A stretch of 64,000 nt of DNA from Streptomyces sp. NBC_00247 (GCF_036188265.1 NZ_CP108093.1:2480001-2544000), one strand, 5' to 3'; numbered from the stretch's first letter, positions 35,208 to 43,613 are shown. Program-made: numbers and translations. Notes: generated by a model not told the origin, from the sequence alone.

Positions 35208-36110
35208 TCAGCGGGCCGCGGCGCGCGACAGCTGGTCCAGCGTGGCCGCCACCGCCGGGACCCGCGCCAGGTCCGGCAAGGTCAGCGCCACGATCTCGCG
35301 CACGATGGGCGGCTCCACCGTCACGGTCACGGCTCCCTTGGGGCGTACCGACTCGATCGCCAGCGCGGGCAGCACCGCCACCCCGAGCCCGGCGCCGACC
35401 AGTCCGATCACGGCGGGGTAGTCGTCGGTGGCGAAGTCGATACGGGGGGTGAACCCGGACTCCTCGCAGACCTCCACCAGCTGCCGGCGGCAGCGCGGGC
35501 AGCCGGCGATCCACGGGTCCCCCGCGAGTTCGCCGATGTCGATCGCGTCCGTCCCGGCCAGCCGGTGGCCCTCGGGCAGCAGGCCGATCAGCCGGTCCGC
35601 GAGCAGCGGCCGGACCACCAGGTCGTTCCAGTCGCCGGCGCCACCCTCCCCGGAGTTCCCGTACCGGAACGCCAGCGCGATGTCGCAGTCCCCGTCACGG
35701 AGCATCTCCACGGACCGGGGCGGTTCCGCCTCCACCAGTGAGACCTGGGTGCCCGGATGCTCGGCGCGCAGCGCGGCCAGGGCGCCGGGTACCAGGGTGG
35801 AGCTGCCGCTGGGGAACGAGACGAGCCGGACCCGGCCGGCGCGCAGCCCCGCGATGGCGGCGACCTCCTCCTCGGCGGCGGTCAGCCCGGCCAGAATGCC
35901 GGAGGCGTGCCGTACGAGAGCCTCGCCGGCCTGGGTGAGCCGCATCTCCCGGCCGGTACGGATCAGCAGCGGCGTCCCGACCGAGGATTCCAGCGCCTTC
36001 ATCTGCTGGCTGATGGCCGGCTGGGTGAAACCCAGCTCGCGGGCGGCGGCGGAGAACGAACCGGTGGTGGCGACGGCACGCAGGACGCGGAGATGACGGG
36101 CTTCGATCAC
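35208..36110 (-). CDS. LysR-family transcriptional regulator
   Basis: The 300-residue regulator has an N-terminal winged helix-turn-helix (LRVLRAVATTGSFSAAAREL, TQPAISQQMKALE) and a C-terminal two-lobed effector domain (about 90-295). Two Cys in the sequence WIAGCPRCRRQL could be redox or metal ligands. The GTG at 36110 gives MIEARHLRVL, the usual start of the family. GGGAGG abuts it, too close to be a standard ribosome-binding site, but TATGGT lies 6 bases upstream, so the message may be leaderless. It is divergent from the MOSC gene, its most likely target. Confidence 0.82.
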   Translation of the reverse strand: MIEARHLRVLRAVATTGSFSAAARELGFTQPAISQQMKALESSVGTPLLIRTGREMRLTQAGEALVRHASGILAGLTAAEEEVAAIAGLRAGRVRLVSFPSGSSTLVPGALAALRAEHPGTQVSLVEAEPPRSVEMLRDGDCDIALAFRYGNSGEGGAGDWNDLVVRPLLADRLIGLLPEGHRLAGTDAIDIGELAGDPWIAGCPRCRRQLVEVCEESGFTPRIDFATDDYPAVIGLVGAGLGVAVLPALAIESVRPKGAVTVTVEPPIVREIVALTLPDLARVPAVAATLDQLSRAAAR

Positions 36111-36178
36111 CCTCCCACCATAAGCGTCACTTCTGTTGATCGCGAAAAAATGCGATGCGACTTTCATGTGCGGCGTTC

Positions 36179-36190
36179 TAACCTCTTCCC
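36179..36190 (+). promoter_or_regulatory. -10 element for a leaderless MOSC transcript
   Basis: TAACCT (36179-36184) is separated by 6 bases from the ATG at 36191, and no ribosome-binding site precedes that ATG. Together with TATGGT on the other strand before the LysR start, the two divergent genes appear to have leaderless messages. Confidence 0.5.
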
Positions 36191-36856
36191 ATGCATCTGC
36201 TGACCGTGAATGTCGGAATCCCCCGCCACTCCGCGCACACCGGCGCCCGTGACGGCCTCACCGGCATCGACAAGCGCCCGGTGGACGGACCGGTGGCGGT
36301 GACCGACCCGGGGCCGAAGGGCACCGGCGGCAGCGGCCTGGCCGGGGACGCCGTCTGTGACCTGCGCCACCACGGCGGCAGCGACCAGGCGGTGTACGCG
36401 TACGCCCGGGAGGAGCTCGACGCCTGGGAGCAGAAGCTCGGCAAGCCGCTGCCCAACGGGATCTTCGGCGAGAACCTGACGACCCTCGGCCTGGAGGTCA
36501 GCCGGGCACTGATCGGCGAGCGGTGGCGGATCGGCCCGGACCTGGTCCTGGAAGTGACCGCCGGCCGCATCCCGTGCCGTACGTTCGCGGGCCACGTGCG
36601 GGAGGAGCGCTGGGTGAAGCGCTTCAGCCAGGAGGCGGTCACCGGCGCGTACCTGCGGGTCGTCACCCCGGGTTCCGTCCGCGCCGGGGACGTGATCGAG
36701 ATCGTCCACCGCCCGGACCACGGGGTGACCGCCGCACTGGAGTTCCGCTCCTTCACCGACCGCACCCTGCTGCCGAGCCTCCTCCCCGCGGGCGAGGCAC
36801 TGCACCCGGAGGCGCTGGCGGCGGCGCGGGAGTACGTGGCGGGACAGGGGGGCTGA
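36191..36856 (+). CDS. MOSC-domain protein (YiiM-like)
   Basis: The 221-residue protein has a molybdenum-cofactor-sulfurase C-terminal (MOSC) domain. It carries LRHHGGSDQAVYAY near residue 60, NGIFGENLTTLGLE and the Cys in AGRIPCRTFAGH (about 140), which in MOSC proteins is the likely sulfur or Mo-cofactor contact. YiiM-type proteins reduce N-hydroxylated compounds using molybdenum cofactor. The length is normal for YiiM. It is divergent from a LysR gene that may regulate it. Confidence 0.85.
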   Translation: MHLLTVNVGIPRHSAHTGARDGLTGIDKRPVDGPVAVTDPGPKGTGGSGLAGDAVCDLRHHGGSDQAVYAYAREELDAWEQKLGKPLPNGIFGENLTTLGLEVSRALIGERWRIGPDLVLEVTAGRIPCRTFAGHVREERWVKRFSQEAVTGAYLRVVTPGSVRAGDVIEIVHRPDHGVTAALEFRSFTDRTLLPSLLPAGEALHPEALAAAREYVAGQGG

Positions 36857-37231
36857 CGGGGCGGGGGCCGGATCCGTTCTCGTCCGGTCCGCTGCCACCG
36901 GCCGCGCGGGCCGAGGACGCGGCCGTCCTCGAGGTCGTCCCGAACGGAAGCGAGCCCGCACATCACGCGACCCACTACCGGAGCGCCGGGGCTCGGCATC
37001 CACACCCACGAGGACGGCAGTTGGCTGTCGATCGAGTCGACGACCCGGATCGCCTGACGGCACCCGTGGGGAACGCGGCACCGGGACGGCTGGATCGCCG
37101 AGCACCGAGAGCGCTTGGAGCAGGTCCGGAGGACGTGGCGGCGCGAGGTCGTCGAGACGTCGCCGGGCTCCTGCGCACGGAGCTCCGGCCGGAAGCGGTG
37201 ACACCCGGCCGCCGCCCGGACGACCGAAGCT
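36857..37231. other. Non-coding stretch with a possible gene remnant
   Basis: No intact gene is visible in this 375-base gap. One frame gives GLGIHTHEDGSWLSIEST followed by a stop at about 37056, and after a frame change HRDGWIAEHRERLEQVRRTW is readable. Both have protein-like composition, so an eroded gene is possible, but I recognise no family and the codon bias is weak. Confidence 0.25.
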
Positions 37232-37263
37232 GGGGCCCCGCGCACCTGAGTGTGCGGGGCCCC
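37232..37263 (-). terminator. Hairpin terminator downstream of the MFS gene
   Basis: GGGGCCCCGCGCAC (37232-37245) pairs with GTGTGCGGGGCCCC (37250-37263) over 14 positions (one G-U) around CTGA. It is 26 bases past the MFS stop. Confidence 0.78.
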
Positions 37264-37288
37264 GGCTTCGCAGGGTTCGGACGACGGC

Positions 37289-38740
37289 TCAGGCGGTTTC
37301 GACGGCGGCCTTCTCGGCCGGGGCGGCGTCGGCCTTGTCCTCGGCCGGGCGGACGAGGCCCGGGATGAACGCGGCGACGGCGGCGGCGATCAGGGCCACG
37401 GCGCATCCGACCGTCAGGCCGACGCGGAAGCCGCCCTCGGAGGCGAGGGAGTGGCCGCCGAGGTTGATGGTCATCTGGGCGAGGACCACACCGATGACGG
37501 CGGAGCCGATGGTCGTACCGAGCGAGCGCATCAGGGTGTTGAACCCGTTGGCGGCGGCGGTCTCCGAGATCGGGACCGAGCTCATGATCAGGGCGGGCAT
37601 CGCGCCGTAGGCGAGGCCGACGCCGCTGTTGATGACGATACCGACGATCATCAGGCCCCAGGCGGAGCCCATCAGCAGCAGGGAGATGCCGTACCCGGCG
37701 GAGATGACCAGGGCGCCGAGGACGAGGGCGATCTTCGGGCCGCGGGCGTTGATCAGCTTTCCGCCGAGCGGGGAGACGATCATCATCATCACGCCACCGG
37801 GGGCCATCCACAGACCGCACGCCAGCATCGACTGGCCCAGGCCGTAGCCGGTGGCCTCGGGGAACTGGAGGAGCTGCGGGGCGATCAGCATGAAGGAGTA
37901 CATGCCGACGCCGACCAGGATCGAGGAGATGTTGGTCATGAGGACACGCGGGCGGGCGGTGGTCCGCAGGTCCACCAGCGGGTCGCGGGTGCGGAGCTCG
38001 TAGAAGCCCCAGGCGCCCAGGGCCACGACCGCCACGGCGAAGAGGCCGAGGGTGGTGCCGGAGCCCCAGCCCCAGTCGGCGCCCTTGGAGATCGCGAGCA
38101 GCAGGGAGACCAGCCCGATGGCGAGCCCGACCGCACCGGGTGCGTCGAACCGCTGGCCCTTGGCACCGGCCGGGACGTCGGGAACGAAGGTGTAGATCAG
38201 CACCGCGACGATCACCGCGAGTGCCGCGGAGCCCCAGAAGAGGACGCGCCAGCTGGTGTACTCGGCGACGGCGGCGGAGATCGGCAGGCCGAGAGCACCG
38301 CCGATCCCCATCGAGGCACTGACCAGGGCGATCGAGCTGCTGAGCTTCTCGGCGGGAACCACGTCACGGAGCAGGGCGATGCCGAGGGGCACCATGCCCA
38401 TGCCCATGCCCTGGAGACCGCGTCCGACGATCATCGGCACCACGGAGGAGGCCAGGGCGCAGACCACGGAACCGGCGATCAGCGGGACGGCGCACGCCAG
38501 GAGCATGCGGCGCTTGCCGAGGAGGTCGCCGAGGCGGCCCGTGACCGGGACGCACACGCCCGCGACGAGCAGGGTGACCGTGATCACCCACGCCGCGTTC
38601 GAGGACGAGGTGTGCAGGATCTGCGGGAGCTCCGCGATCAGCGGGGTCACCAGCGTCTGCATGATCGCGGCGGCGGTGCCGGCGAGGGCCAGCGTGGTGA
38701 TCACGCCGCCTGCGCGGGCCGTGGGCTGGGGGGCGTCCAT
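37289..38740 (-). CDS. MFS drug transporter, DHA2-like
   Basis: The 483-residue membrane transporter of the major facilitator superfamily probably exports drugs or metabolites with proton antiport. It has up to 14 helices. The loop 2-3 motif is GRLGDLLGKRRML, and motif C-like Gly-rich sequence (MGIGGALGLPISAAVAEYTSW) lies in helix 5. The C-terminus is a short Ala/Glu/Lys tail. The ATG at 38740 has GAGGA 8-9 nt upstream. It is divergent from a MarR-family gene with palindromic operators between, the classical arrangement of a repressor and its efflux pump. The substrate is unknown. Confidence 0.87.
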   Translation of the reverse strand: MDAPQPTARAGGVITTLALAGTAAAIMQTLVTPLIAELPQILHTSSSNAAWVITVTLLVAGVCVPVTGRLGDLLGKRRMLLACAVPLIAGSVVCALASSVVPMIVGRGLQGMGMGMVPLGIALLRDVVPAEKLSSSIALVSASMGIGGALGLPISAAVAEYTSWRVLFWGSAALAVIVAVLIYTFVPDVPAGAKGQRFDAPGAVGLAIGLVSLLLAISKGADWGWGSGTTLGLFAVAVVALGAWGFYELRTRDPLVDLRTTARPRVLMTNISSILVGVGMYSFMLIAPQLLQFPEATGYGLGQSMLACGLWMAPGGVMMMIVSPLGGKLINARGPKIALVLGALVISAGYGISLLLMGSAWGLMIVGIVINSGVGLAYGAMPALIMSSVPISETAAANGFNTLMRSLGTTIGSAVIGVVLAQMTINLGGHSLASEGGFRVGLTVGCAVALIAAAVAAFIPGLVRPAEDKADAAPAEKAAVETA

Positions 38741-38834
38741 AACGCGATTCCTCGATGTGGTCGGGACGGGAGTCCGGGACGGAAATCCGGCGGGAGGAGC
38801 GGGGCGGCGCACGAGTGGCGTCGTGCACGCCTAG

Positions 38835-38865
38835 TGCATTATGCATGCGATGTGCTTGATGCACA
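38835..38865. promoter_or_regulatory. Two palindromic operator candidates between the MFS and MarR genes
   Basis: TGCATTATGCA (38835-38845) is a perfect palindrome, and TGTGCTTGATGCACA (38851-38865) has 5-base perfect arms. They are 5 bases apart in the divergent promoter region and probably bind the MarR protein encoded alongside. Confidence 0.6.
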
Positions 38866-38942
38866 CCATGTGCCAGGATGGACCCTCGGTCACCCCGGGC
38901 AACGGCACACCGGCCCGGCAGGAAGCTGGAGGCATCCCACTC

Positions 38943-39398
38943 ATGGACAGGGCCGTCGAGGACGTCGAGTACGAGCAGATGCTGCTCAGCCGCCACGGCC
39001 TCCTGAACCACCGGAAGGGACGGCGCGAGAACGGCGTACTGGAGCGCAGCGCGTACATCCTGCTCAGTCGCATCCGCGTGCAGGGCCCCATGTCCATCGG
39101 GGAGTTGAGTGAGGCGTTCGACCTCGACGCCTCCACGCTCAACCGCCAGACCACGGCGGCGATGCGTGCCGGACTCGTGCAGCGCATCCCCGACCCGGCG
39201 GGCGGGATGGCCCGCAAGTTCCGCATCACCGCCGAGGGCAGCCGCATCCTCGACGAGGAGCGCGAGGGGACGGTCGCGTCCCTGGGCCGCGTCCTGGTCG
39301 ACTGGCCCGGCGAGGACGTCGCCGCCTTCGCCCACTACCTCCGCCGGTTCAACACCGACCTCGAACGCCTCGGCGGGCGGCCCTGGCCCCGGCCCTGA
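38943..39398 (+). CDS. MarR-family transcriptional regulator
   Basis: The 151-residue winged-helix regulator has helices and wing in LERSAYILLSRI, MSIGELSEAFDLDASTLNRQ and LVQRIPDPAGGMARKFRITAEG, the MarR order. MarR proteins repress efflux genes and are released by small phenolic or oxidant ligands. The ATG at 38943 (MDRAVEDV) has GGAGG about 10 nt upstream; earlier in-frame ATGs overlap the operator region. The neighbouring divergent MFS gene is its likely target. A 36-base tandem repeat follows its stop. Confidence 0.85.
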   Translation: MDRAVEDVEYEQMLLSRHGLLNHRKGRRENGVLERSAYILLSRIRVQGPMSIGELSEAFDLDASTLNRQTTAAMRAGLVQRIPDPAGGMARKFRITAEGSRILDEEREGTVASLGRVLVDWPGEDVAAFAHYLRRFNTDLERLGGRPWPRP

Positions 39399-39410
39399 GT
39401 TCCACCGGCC

Positions 39411-39490
39411 GGCCGGTCTCTCGGACCTGGCCGACCTGGCCGACCTGGCCGGTCTCTCGGACCTGGCCGACCTGGCCGACCTGGCCGACT
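39411..39490. repeat. 36-base direct repeat after the MarR gene
   Basis: Two perfect tandem copies (39411-39446 and 39447-39482) plus 8 bases of a third, built from CTGGCCGAC subunits. It lies between the convergent MarR and RNA ligase genes. No reading frame through it looks genuine, so it is probably non-coding and could help end transcription. Confidence 0.8.
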
Positions 39491-39513
39491 CGCCACAGAA
39501 CGGGCGCGCCCGC

Positions 39514-40095
39514 TCAGGCCGTCGGTCCGCCGGCCCGGGGAAAGTCCCTGGCCTTGATCTTCGCCATCCGGCCGTCGGGGTGGTGCCAGACGATCCCCTC
39601 GCACCCGTCGGCCGACGCCAGCGCGAGCACGCGGGCCCGGACTCCCTCGAACGTCAGCTCCGTCACGTCGAGTCGCTCGGCGGTGCCGTGGTGGACGAGC
39701 CGGTGCGTACCACTGCGCTCGGGGTTGCCGTTGATCCGCGGCCCGATCAACTCGTACGTCCCCGGGGGCCACTGCCGCCGCCCGCCCTCGGCCAGCGCCT
39801 CCGTGTGGAACTTCGCGAAGGAGGACCGCACGACCGGCTCCCAGCCGACCGTCTTCCCGGTGGCGGGGTCCGTGGACAGCGGTACGAACTCCGGGGGTGC
39901 GGCCCGGCCGGCCCGCACCTCGCGGCGCGCCCACCAGGCCCCCGCCTCGTCCACCCGGGTACACGTACCGTCGTACTTGCGCGTGGCCACGCCCTCCCCG
40001 GCGAGCACCCAGTCGCATCCGGGCGTCACCTCGGGGAGCACGCCCGCGGGGCGGGTGGCGAAGTCGCGCAGGAACAGTGTGGGAATCTTCCGCAT
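39514..40095 (-). CDS. RNA ligase-like nucleotidyltransferase
   Basis: The 193-residue protein has the adenylyltransferase motifs of the ATP-dependent ligase superfamily. Motif I is RKYDGTCTR with the Lys that would carry AMP (about residue 39), motif III-like YELIGPRINGN, motif IV EGIVWHHPDG and motif V MAKIKARDF. It is compact, without obvious extra domains, and resembles the Rnl1-like family sometimes listed as DUF5565. Such enzymes seal RNA breaks, often in tRNA, but the natural substrate here is unknown. The ATG at 40095 gives MRKIPTLFLRDF. Its neighbours are two small genes and tRNA-Leu(UAA) 730 bases away. Confidence 0.72.
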   Translation of the reverse strand: MRKIPTLFLRDFATRPAGVLPEVTPGCDWVLAGEGVATRKYDGTCTRVDEAGAWWARREVRAGRAAPPEFVPLSTDPATGKTVGWEPVVRSSFAKFHTEALAEGGRRQWPPGTYELIGPRINGNPERSGTHRLVHHGTAERLDVTELTFEGVRARVLALASADGCEGIVWHHPDGRMAKIKARDFPRAGGPTA

Positions 40096-40200
40096 CGCCC
40101 CATGGTGCGGCTCAACCAGCCCTGCCGCACATGGATTTCGCCCAAGCCGCGCACCCTCGCCGGAGCGTGTCACCCCGCCCGGCACTCCTTCCCGCGCGGG

Positions 40201-40416
40201 TCATCCCGCTCCGGTGCGCCCCGGTCCCGCCCCGCCGTCGATGAGGCGCCGCAGTCTCGCCTTACCGGGCGTACGGGGCACGCACTGCGGCGAGTTCGGG
40301 GGGTGGGCGTAGGCGTCGGCCCGCGCCCCGGACATGCTGTCCACCTCCGACACCAGCACGGCCGGCCCGAGAATGGCCTGATCGCAGTCCACACAGATCA
40401 ACGGAGCCTCCGCCAC
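40201..40416 (-). CDS. Small hypothetical protein
   Basis: The 71-residue soluble protein begins MAEAPLICVDCDQAILGPAV with a CxxC pair, then a polar part (SGARADAYAHPPNSPQCVPR) with another Cys and His. It may bind metal. The GTG at 40416 lies inside the last codons of the gene before it (19-base overlap) and has GAGGAG just upstream, so the two are translationally coupled. I recognise no function. Confidence 0.55.
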   Translation of the reverse strand: MAEAPLICVDCDQAILGPAVLVSEVDSMSGARADAYAHPPNSPQCVPRTPGKARLRRLIDGGAGPGRTGAG

Positions 40417-40550
40417 TCCTCGGCCAGGCGCGACGCGGCGGTGCAGCGTTCACCCGCGCGGCAGGTCGAGCACTGGATGGTATGCGTCAAATAGGCGCGA
40501 TATGCGGCATCGGGCTCCGCCGCGCGAGGGCCCTCTCTTCGTGTCGTCAC
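40398..40550 (-). CDS. Small Cys-rich hypothetical protein
   Basis: This is a 50-residue protein. The C-terminal AYLTHTIQCSTCRAGERC pattern (CxxC, then Cys 6 residues on) and the helix ASRLAEEWRRLR look genuine, while upstream of the chosen GTG at 40550 the frame loses protein-like character. It may be a small metal-binding protein. Its end overlaps the start of the next gene by 19 bases. The start site is uncertain, and no strong ribosome-binding site is seen. Confidence 0.45.
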   Translation of the reverse strand: MTTRREGPRAAEPDAAYRAYLTHTIQCSTCRAGERCTAASRLAEEWRRLR

Positions 40551-40822
40551 GTAGGGATTCCGCACCCGGAGGGCGCTTGGATGAGGCCTGGCACGGGATG
40601 GCCGAAACCCTGTCCACGCGACTTCCGGATACCGAAGGGCGGGCGGACGCTCTCCACCCGGGCGGCGCTCGGGGCGACGCCGAGACGCCGGCCCCGATGG
40701 ACCCTCGACGCGGCGCCGGCCCTCGCGTGATCCACCGCGTGCCGAACCGCTCGGCCGGGCGGTCGCCGTCGGGTCGAGGCTGAACCCCCCACGCTCCCAG
40801 GATCGGAGCCGCGACGGAGAAA

Positions 40823-40907
40823 GGTGCCCGGAGCCGGACTCGAACCGGCACGCCCCCGAGGGGCAGCGAGGTTTAAGCTCGCCGTGTCTGCGTTCCACCA
40901 CCCGGGC
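40823..40907 (-). tRNA. bldA: tRNA-Leu, anticodon UAA (bldA type)
   Basis: The minus strand folds as a class-II tRNA. The acceptor GCCCGGG pairs with TCCGGGC, then discriminator A and CC (the final A of CCA is not encoded). The anticodon stem is GCGAG/CTCGC with loop CTTAAAC, so positions 34-36 are TAA. The long variable arm is GCCCC/GGGGC, and the T arm is GCCGG-TTCGAGT-CCGGC. It reads the rare UUA codon. In Streptomyces the only such tRNA is the product of bldA, needed for aerial growth and antibiotics, so I use that name by function. Confidence 0.9.
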
Positions 40908-41177
40908 TGGCGCGCGGCTCCGCGTCGGGACTTGACCCTATCGGGGGGCGCCCCCCACCAGCGGAGCAGTAGCGCGATGTTGTCTTATTTTATTGATCGC
41001 TTGATGGTGCGTCAGGCCGTGTCCCAGGGGCATGACCATGGACCCGACCCGATCATGGTCCCTCTCCCCGGCGAACGGGATTGACGGAAAGTCGCCGCAC
41101 TCTTACGGACCAATCCGCCGGACTTCCACCACCGTTCGCCAGGGCCGCGCCACCCCTGTCCCTCCCTGGTCAGCCGG
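40908..41177. other. tRNA promoter region and non-coding gap
   Basis: For the leftward tRNA, TAGGGT (minus strand, complement of ACCCTA near 40935-40940) is a plausible -10, with a perfect GGGGGGCGCCCCCC palindrome just upstream at about 40943-40956. An unusually A/T-rich patch (TTATTTTATTGATC) lies at 40985-40998. No gene is seen between the tRNA and the beta-mannosidase stop. Confidence 0.35.
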
Positions 41178-43613
41178 TCACGTCGTCCACGCGTCGTTGA
41201 CGCAGCGCAGCACCGGCTTCCGGGTGAGGGCCTCCGGATCGTCGAGGCGGGCTCCGGTGACGCGGAAGACGGTGGTTTCGCCGGGCAGCAGGGTCAGGAG
41301 CATGTCGTCCACCCGGGCCGCCGGGTCCAGCCGGTCCGGGAAGAGCGCGAGGTCGCGCAGGAGGGTGTGGGCGGTCACCCGCACCTCGTAGCCGGCGGGG
41401 TCCCGGGGGTCCGGGGCGACGGTGGCCGTCCAGCGGGCCGGGGGCAGGTCCACGGCGGGGTCCTCCGCGTAGAACTCCACGGTCCGCACCTCCCCGAGCC
41501 GCACCACCAGCAGCTCGCGCGACGGATCGGAGGGGGTGACGACGGACGGTGGGAGGGGTACGCGGGTGACGCCCCGGGCGGCCGTGGCGACGGGCAGCCG
41601 TTCCTCGGCCAGTACCGTGCCGTCGAGCGCGTGCCGGGTCAGGTGGAGGGTGCCGCCCCAGGGCCCGGCGGCGTCGTTGACGAGGTGGAGGGTGGCGTCG
41701 CAAAGGACGGCGAGGCGGTCGGCGTAGACCGAACGCAGGGCGTACCAGAGGGGTTTGCGGCGACCGTCGCCGTCGAGGGCGGACCAGGAGACGACTGGCC
41801 AGCAGTCGTTGAGCTGCCAGACGATCGCACCCATGCAGTACGGGGTGTTCGAGCGGAAGTGGCGGATGCCGAAGGCGACGGCGCGGGCCTGGTTGAGCTG
41901 GGTGAGCCAGTGCCAGTCGTCGAAGGAGGCGGCGCCGGTACCGCCGGGCTGCGGGAGGTGGTCGCCGAGCCCCCGCAGCAGCTTGGCGTCGCCGTCCTCG
42001 GCTTTCTGGTGGTGTGTCACGTACGGTGCGTCGGGTGCGAGTTCGCCGCTGATCGCGCGTCGCAGGGTGGCGTACGCGGGCGGGCCCTGGAAGCCGAACT
42101 CGGCGACGAAGCGGTGCGCGTGGTCCGCGTAGTGGCGGTAGTCGACCCGGTTCCACACGTCCCAGAGGTGGACCGTGCCGAGGGTGGGCTCGTTGGGCGG
42201 GAGTCCGGGCGATCCGGAGTAGGGCGAGCCGGGCCAGTAGGGGCGGGTGGGGTCGAGTTCGGCGCAGATCGCGGGGAGCAGTTCGTGGTAGTAGCCGTAG
42301 CCCCAGGTGCGGCTCCCGAGTTCCTTGGCCCAGCCCCAGTCGGCGTGGCCCTCCAGGTTCTCGTTGTTGCCGCACCACAGGACGAGCGAGGGGTGCCGGG
42401 CGAGGCGGGCGACGTTCTCGCGGGCCTCGGCGGCGACCTCGTCGTACAGCGGCTGCTCCTCCGGGTAGGCGGCGCAGGCGAAGGGAAAGTCCTGCCAGAC
42501 CAAGAGGCCTTTCTCGTCGGCGAGTTCGTAGAAGTCGTCGCTTTCGTAGAGGCCGCCGCCCCAGACCCGGACGAGGTTGACCCCGGCGGCGACGGCTTCG
42601 TCGAGCCGGTCGGAGAGGTGCTGCCGGGTGGTGCGGGAGGGGAAGCAGTCGTCGGGGATCCAGTTCACGCCCCGGACGAACACCGGCTCCTCGTTGACGG
42701 CGATCCGGAACGCCTCGCGCTCCAGCGCGACCGTGCGGAAGCCGGTCCTGCCCTGCCAGGCGTGGCCGCCGAGGCGGACCTCGACGGCGTACAGCGGCTG
42801 TTCGCCGTGACTGTGCGGCCACCACCGTTCGGCCTGCGGGACCGGCACCACCAGAGTCGCGGTCGTCTCCCCTGCGGGGACGGTGAACGTGTGGCGTTCG
42901 CCCGCGACTTCGGCCTGCGCGGTGAGCGCTCCACCGCCCTCGCCGCCCTCACCCCGGCGGTCCACCGTCAGCACCACCGAGAGTCTCGGAACGCCGTGCG
43001 GGTCCACGTCACCGAGCAGCTTCACCCCGGCGATCCGGGGGCCGGTCCAGCTCTCCAGCGCGGCGGGGCGCCAGATGCCGGAGGTGACCAGGGTGGGGCC
43101 CCAGTCCCAGCCGAAGTTGCAGGCCATCTTCCGGATGAAGGCGTACGGCTCCGTGTAGGCGCCGGGGCGGTCGCCGAGCCGTTCGCGGAGCGCCTCCGCG
43201 TAGGCGTACGGGGCGGTGAAGCGGACTTCCAGGGTGTTGGCGCCCTCGCGGAGCAGGTGTTCGGCCGGGAAGCGGTAGGAGCGGTGCTGGTTGGCGGTGC
43301 GGCCGAGTCCGGTGCCGTTGAGGGTGACGGTGGCGACGGTGTCGAGGCCGTCGAAGCAGAGGTCGGCGCGGCGGTCCCCGGCGGCCGGCCGGTGGAAGGT
43401 GGTGCGGTACGTCCAGTCGGTGCGGCCGATCCAGCCGAGCCGCTTCTCGTTGTCGTCCAGGTACGGATCGTCGATGAGCCCGGCGGCGAGCAGGTCGGTG
43501 TGGACGCAGCCGGGGACGGTGGCGGGTATGCCGTCGGCCGGGAAGGTCAGCGGGACCGGCCCGTCCGGGCGCAGCGTCCAGCCTTCGGCGAGGGGCAGTC
43601 GGTGCAGGGTCAC
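41178..43613 (-). CDS. GH2-family beta-mannosidase
   Basis: The 811-residue intracellular glycoside hydrolase should remove terminal beta-mannose from oligosaccharides. It has an N-terminal jelly-roll (RRADLCFDGLDTVATVTLNG), Ig-like domains and a TIM barrel with the acid/base Glu in LWCGNNENLEG and the nucleophile Glu in VAEFGFQGPP, in the spacing typical of GH2 mannosidases. The alternative is an exo-beta-glucosaminidase of the same family. No signal peptide. The GTG start at 43613 overlaps the TGA of the ATPase gene (GTGA), making it the last gene of the transporter operon. This placement argues that it cleaves what the transporter imports. Confidence 0.85.
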   Translation of the reverse strand: MTLHRLPLAEGWTLRPDGPVPLTFPADGIPATVPGCVHTDLLAAGLIDDPYLDDNEKRLGWIGRTDWTYRTTFHRPAAGDRRADLCFDGLDTVATVTLNGTGLGRTANQHRSYRFPAEHLLREGANTLEVRFTAPYAYAEALRERLGDRPGAYTEPYAFIRKMACNFGWDWGPTLVTSGIWRPAALESWTGPRIAGVKLLGDVDPHGVPRLSVVLTVDRRGEGGEGGGALTAQAEVAGERHTFTVPAGETTATLVVPVPQAERWWPHSHGEQPLYAVEVRLGGHAWQGRTGFRTVALEREAFRIAVNEEPVFVRGVNWIPDDCFPSRTTRQHLSDRLDEAVAAGVNLVRVWGGGLYESDDFYELADEKGLLVWQDFPFACAAYPEEQPLYDEVAAEARENVARLARHPSLVLWCGNNENLEGHADWGWAKELGSRTWGYGYYHELLPAICAELDPTRPYWPGSPYSGSPGLPPNEPTLGTVHLWDVWNRVDYRHYADHAHRFVAEFGFQGPPAYATLRRAISGELAPDAPYVTHHQKAEDGDAKLLRGLGDHLPQPGGTGAASFDDWHWLTQLNQARAVAFGIRHFRSNTPYCMGAIVWQLNDCWPVVSWSALDGDGRRKPLWYALRSVYADRLAVLCDATLHLVNDAAGPWGGTLHLTRHALDGTVLAEERLPVATAARGVTRVPLPPSVVTPSDPSRELLVVRLGEVRTVEFYAEDPAVDLPPARWTATVAPDPRDPAGYEVRVTAHTLLRDLALFPDRLDPAARVDDMLLTLLPGETTVFRVTGARLDDPEALTRKPVLRCVNDAWTT

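Noticed and set aside
40398..40901. A 167-residue protein extending the small Cys-rich gene upstream
   Set aside because: The upstream part crosses the tRNA and has no protein-like composition; only the last 50 codons look real.
40823..41177. Integrated element at the tRNA (attachment site)
   Set aside because: No integrase gene and no duplicate of the tRNA 3' end were seen in the window.
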